A DNA stretch of 5,248 nucleotides from Geodermatophilaceae bacterium. Lineage in GTDB: Bacteria > Actinomycetota > Actinomycetes > Mycobacteriales > Geodermatophilaceae. Below, piece by piece: positions 4,868 to 5,248 of the stretch (its first letter is position 1; each line of letters begins with the position of its first letter). Made by a program: the position numbers and the translations under genes. A model generated the notes under the pieces. It saw only the letters and a program-made list of their open reading frames with translations, was not told where the DNA came from and did not search any database. The DNA lies in the NCBI GenBank assembly GCA_013696785.1, contig JACCXW010000483.1, forward strand, positions 1 through 5,248, written 5' to 3'.

Positions 4868-5248
4868 GTGCACCCCGACAACGCAGATTCCGGGCCTCGT
4901 CGGAGTCGGTGGTCGCTGCCGCCGGTCTGGGCGCTGTCGGTCGCTGCCGGCGCTCTGACGGTGGGCCTCGGATGGCTGCCCGCCACCGCTGCAGCGCAGA
5001 CGCTCGGCCGAGCCGCGCCGGTGCTCGTGTTCCTCGTCGCGGTGACTCTGCTCGCCGAGCTCTGCGACGCCGCGGGCGTCTTCGACGTCACCGCCAGACT
5101 GGCCGCGCAGCTGGCCCGCGGATGCACCTGGCTGCTGTTCCTAACTCGTGGTCGTCATCGCGACAGTGACAACCGTTCTGCTGAGCCTGGACACCACCGC
5201 TGTGCTGTTGACTCCGGTGGTCCTGTCAATGTGCGCTCAACTCGGGTT
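4868..5248 (+). pseudogene. Second ArsB-like permease, N-terminal part, apparently frameshifted and cut by window end
   Basis: From GTG 4868 the frame encodes a short polar N-terminus, then membrane segments (WALSVAAGALTVGLGWLP; APVLVFLVAVTLLAELCDAAGVFDV) typical of ArsB/SLC13-type permeases. After the codons for WLLFL (ending at 5143) this frame turns hydrophilic and unlike a transporter (TRGRHRDSDNRSAEPGHH). The frame one base further on, from 5145, reads LVVVIATVTTVLLSLDTTAVLLTPVVL, the expected continuation: SLDTTAVLLTP aligns with DNVTTVLLVAP of the permease at 2101-3384. One extra A at 5143/5144 explains the switch; in the restored frame 5142-5144 would be a TAA. Neither frame stops between 5145 and the window end. 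The gene is therefore a recent pseudogene, or intact with a sequencing error. I see no slippery sequence to suggest programmed shifting. Substrate is unknown. It is transcribed divergently from nhaA. Confidence 0.75.

Noticed and set aside
5136..5150. Programmed ribosomal frameshifting in the second permease
   Set aside because: The bases around the switch (TTCCTAACTC) contain no slippery heptamer, and I see no downstream structure. A simple one-base insertion is the simpler reading.
2101..5248. Arsenic resistance operon
   Set aside because: Both permeases belong to the superfamily that contains ArsB, but no arsR, arsC, arsA or thiol-based regulator is visible, and the motifs do not discriminate the substrate.
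1..5248. tRNA, rRNA, CRISPR array or transposase gene
   Set aside because: I found no tRNA-like cloverleaf, no rRNA sequence, no regularly spaced repeats with spacers and no transposase motifs on either strand.

Overview
The window is high-GC DNA with strong third-position G/C bias and GTG starts next to ATG. Two genes have a -10-like hexamer ending six bases before the start codon, the layout of leaderless transcripts. These features point to an actinobacterium (Actinomycetota). The intergenic repeats resemble what I remember from the Geodermatophilaceae (Blastococcus, Modestobacter, Geodermatophilus), but that family call is a weak impression, not a result.

Layout: (1) 2-475 (+) is the C-terminal part of a NUDIX hydrolase whose catalytic box lies upstream of the window. 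(2) 476-683 is a non-coding stretch full of short GCGAG-type repeats. (3) 684-1484 (+) is a complete metallo-beta-lactamase-fold hydrolase of the LACTB2-like type. (4) 1485-1650 is intergenic. It holds a 15+15 bp near-perfect palindrome, three TGATCA palindromes, three ACCGGT hexamers and a probable leaderless promoter. (5) 1651-2097 (+) is a small stand-alone tandem-CBS protein. (6) 2101-3384 (+) is an ion-transporter (ArsB/NhaD) superfamily permease in the same reading frame as the CBS gene, separated from it by one TGA and one codon. (7) 3396-4727 (-) is a Na+/H+ antiporter NhaA converging on the permease, with an acidic Ca-loop-like C-terminal tail. (8) 4728-4867 is a divergent promoter region with a perfect 10-bp inverted repeat. 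(9) 4868-5248 (+) is the start of a second ArsB-like permease, which appears broken by a one-base insertion near 5143 and runs off the window.

The first two genes look like housekeeping hydrolases. The rest is an ion-transport neighbourhood: a CBS-coupled permease, NhaA and a second ArsB-like permease. A reasonable inference is that the CBS protein senses nucleotides or ionic state and regulates the co-translated permease, and that the group handles Na+/H+ or anion homeostasis. No arsR, arsC or other arsenic gene is visible, so an arsenic role is not supported. The most interesting items are the frameshift, the one-stop CBS/permease junction, and the clustering of ACCGGT sites in the two intergenic regions that flank the transporters.
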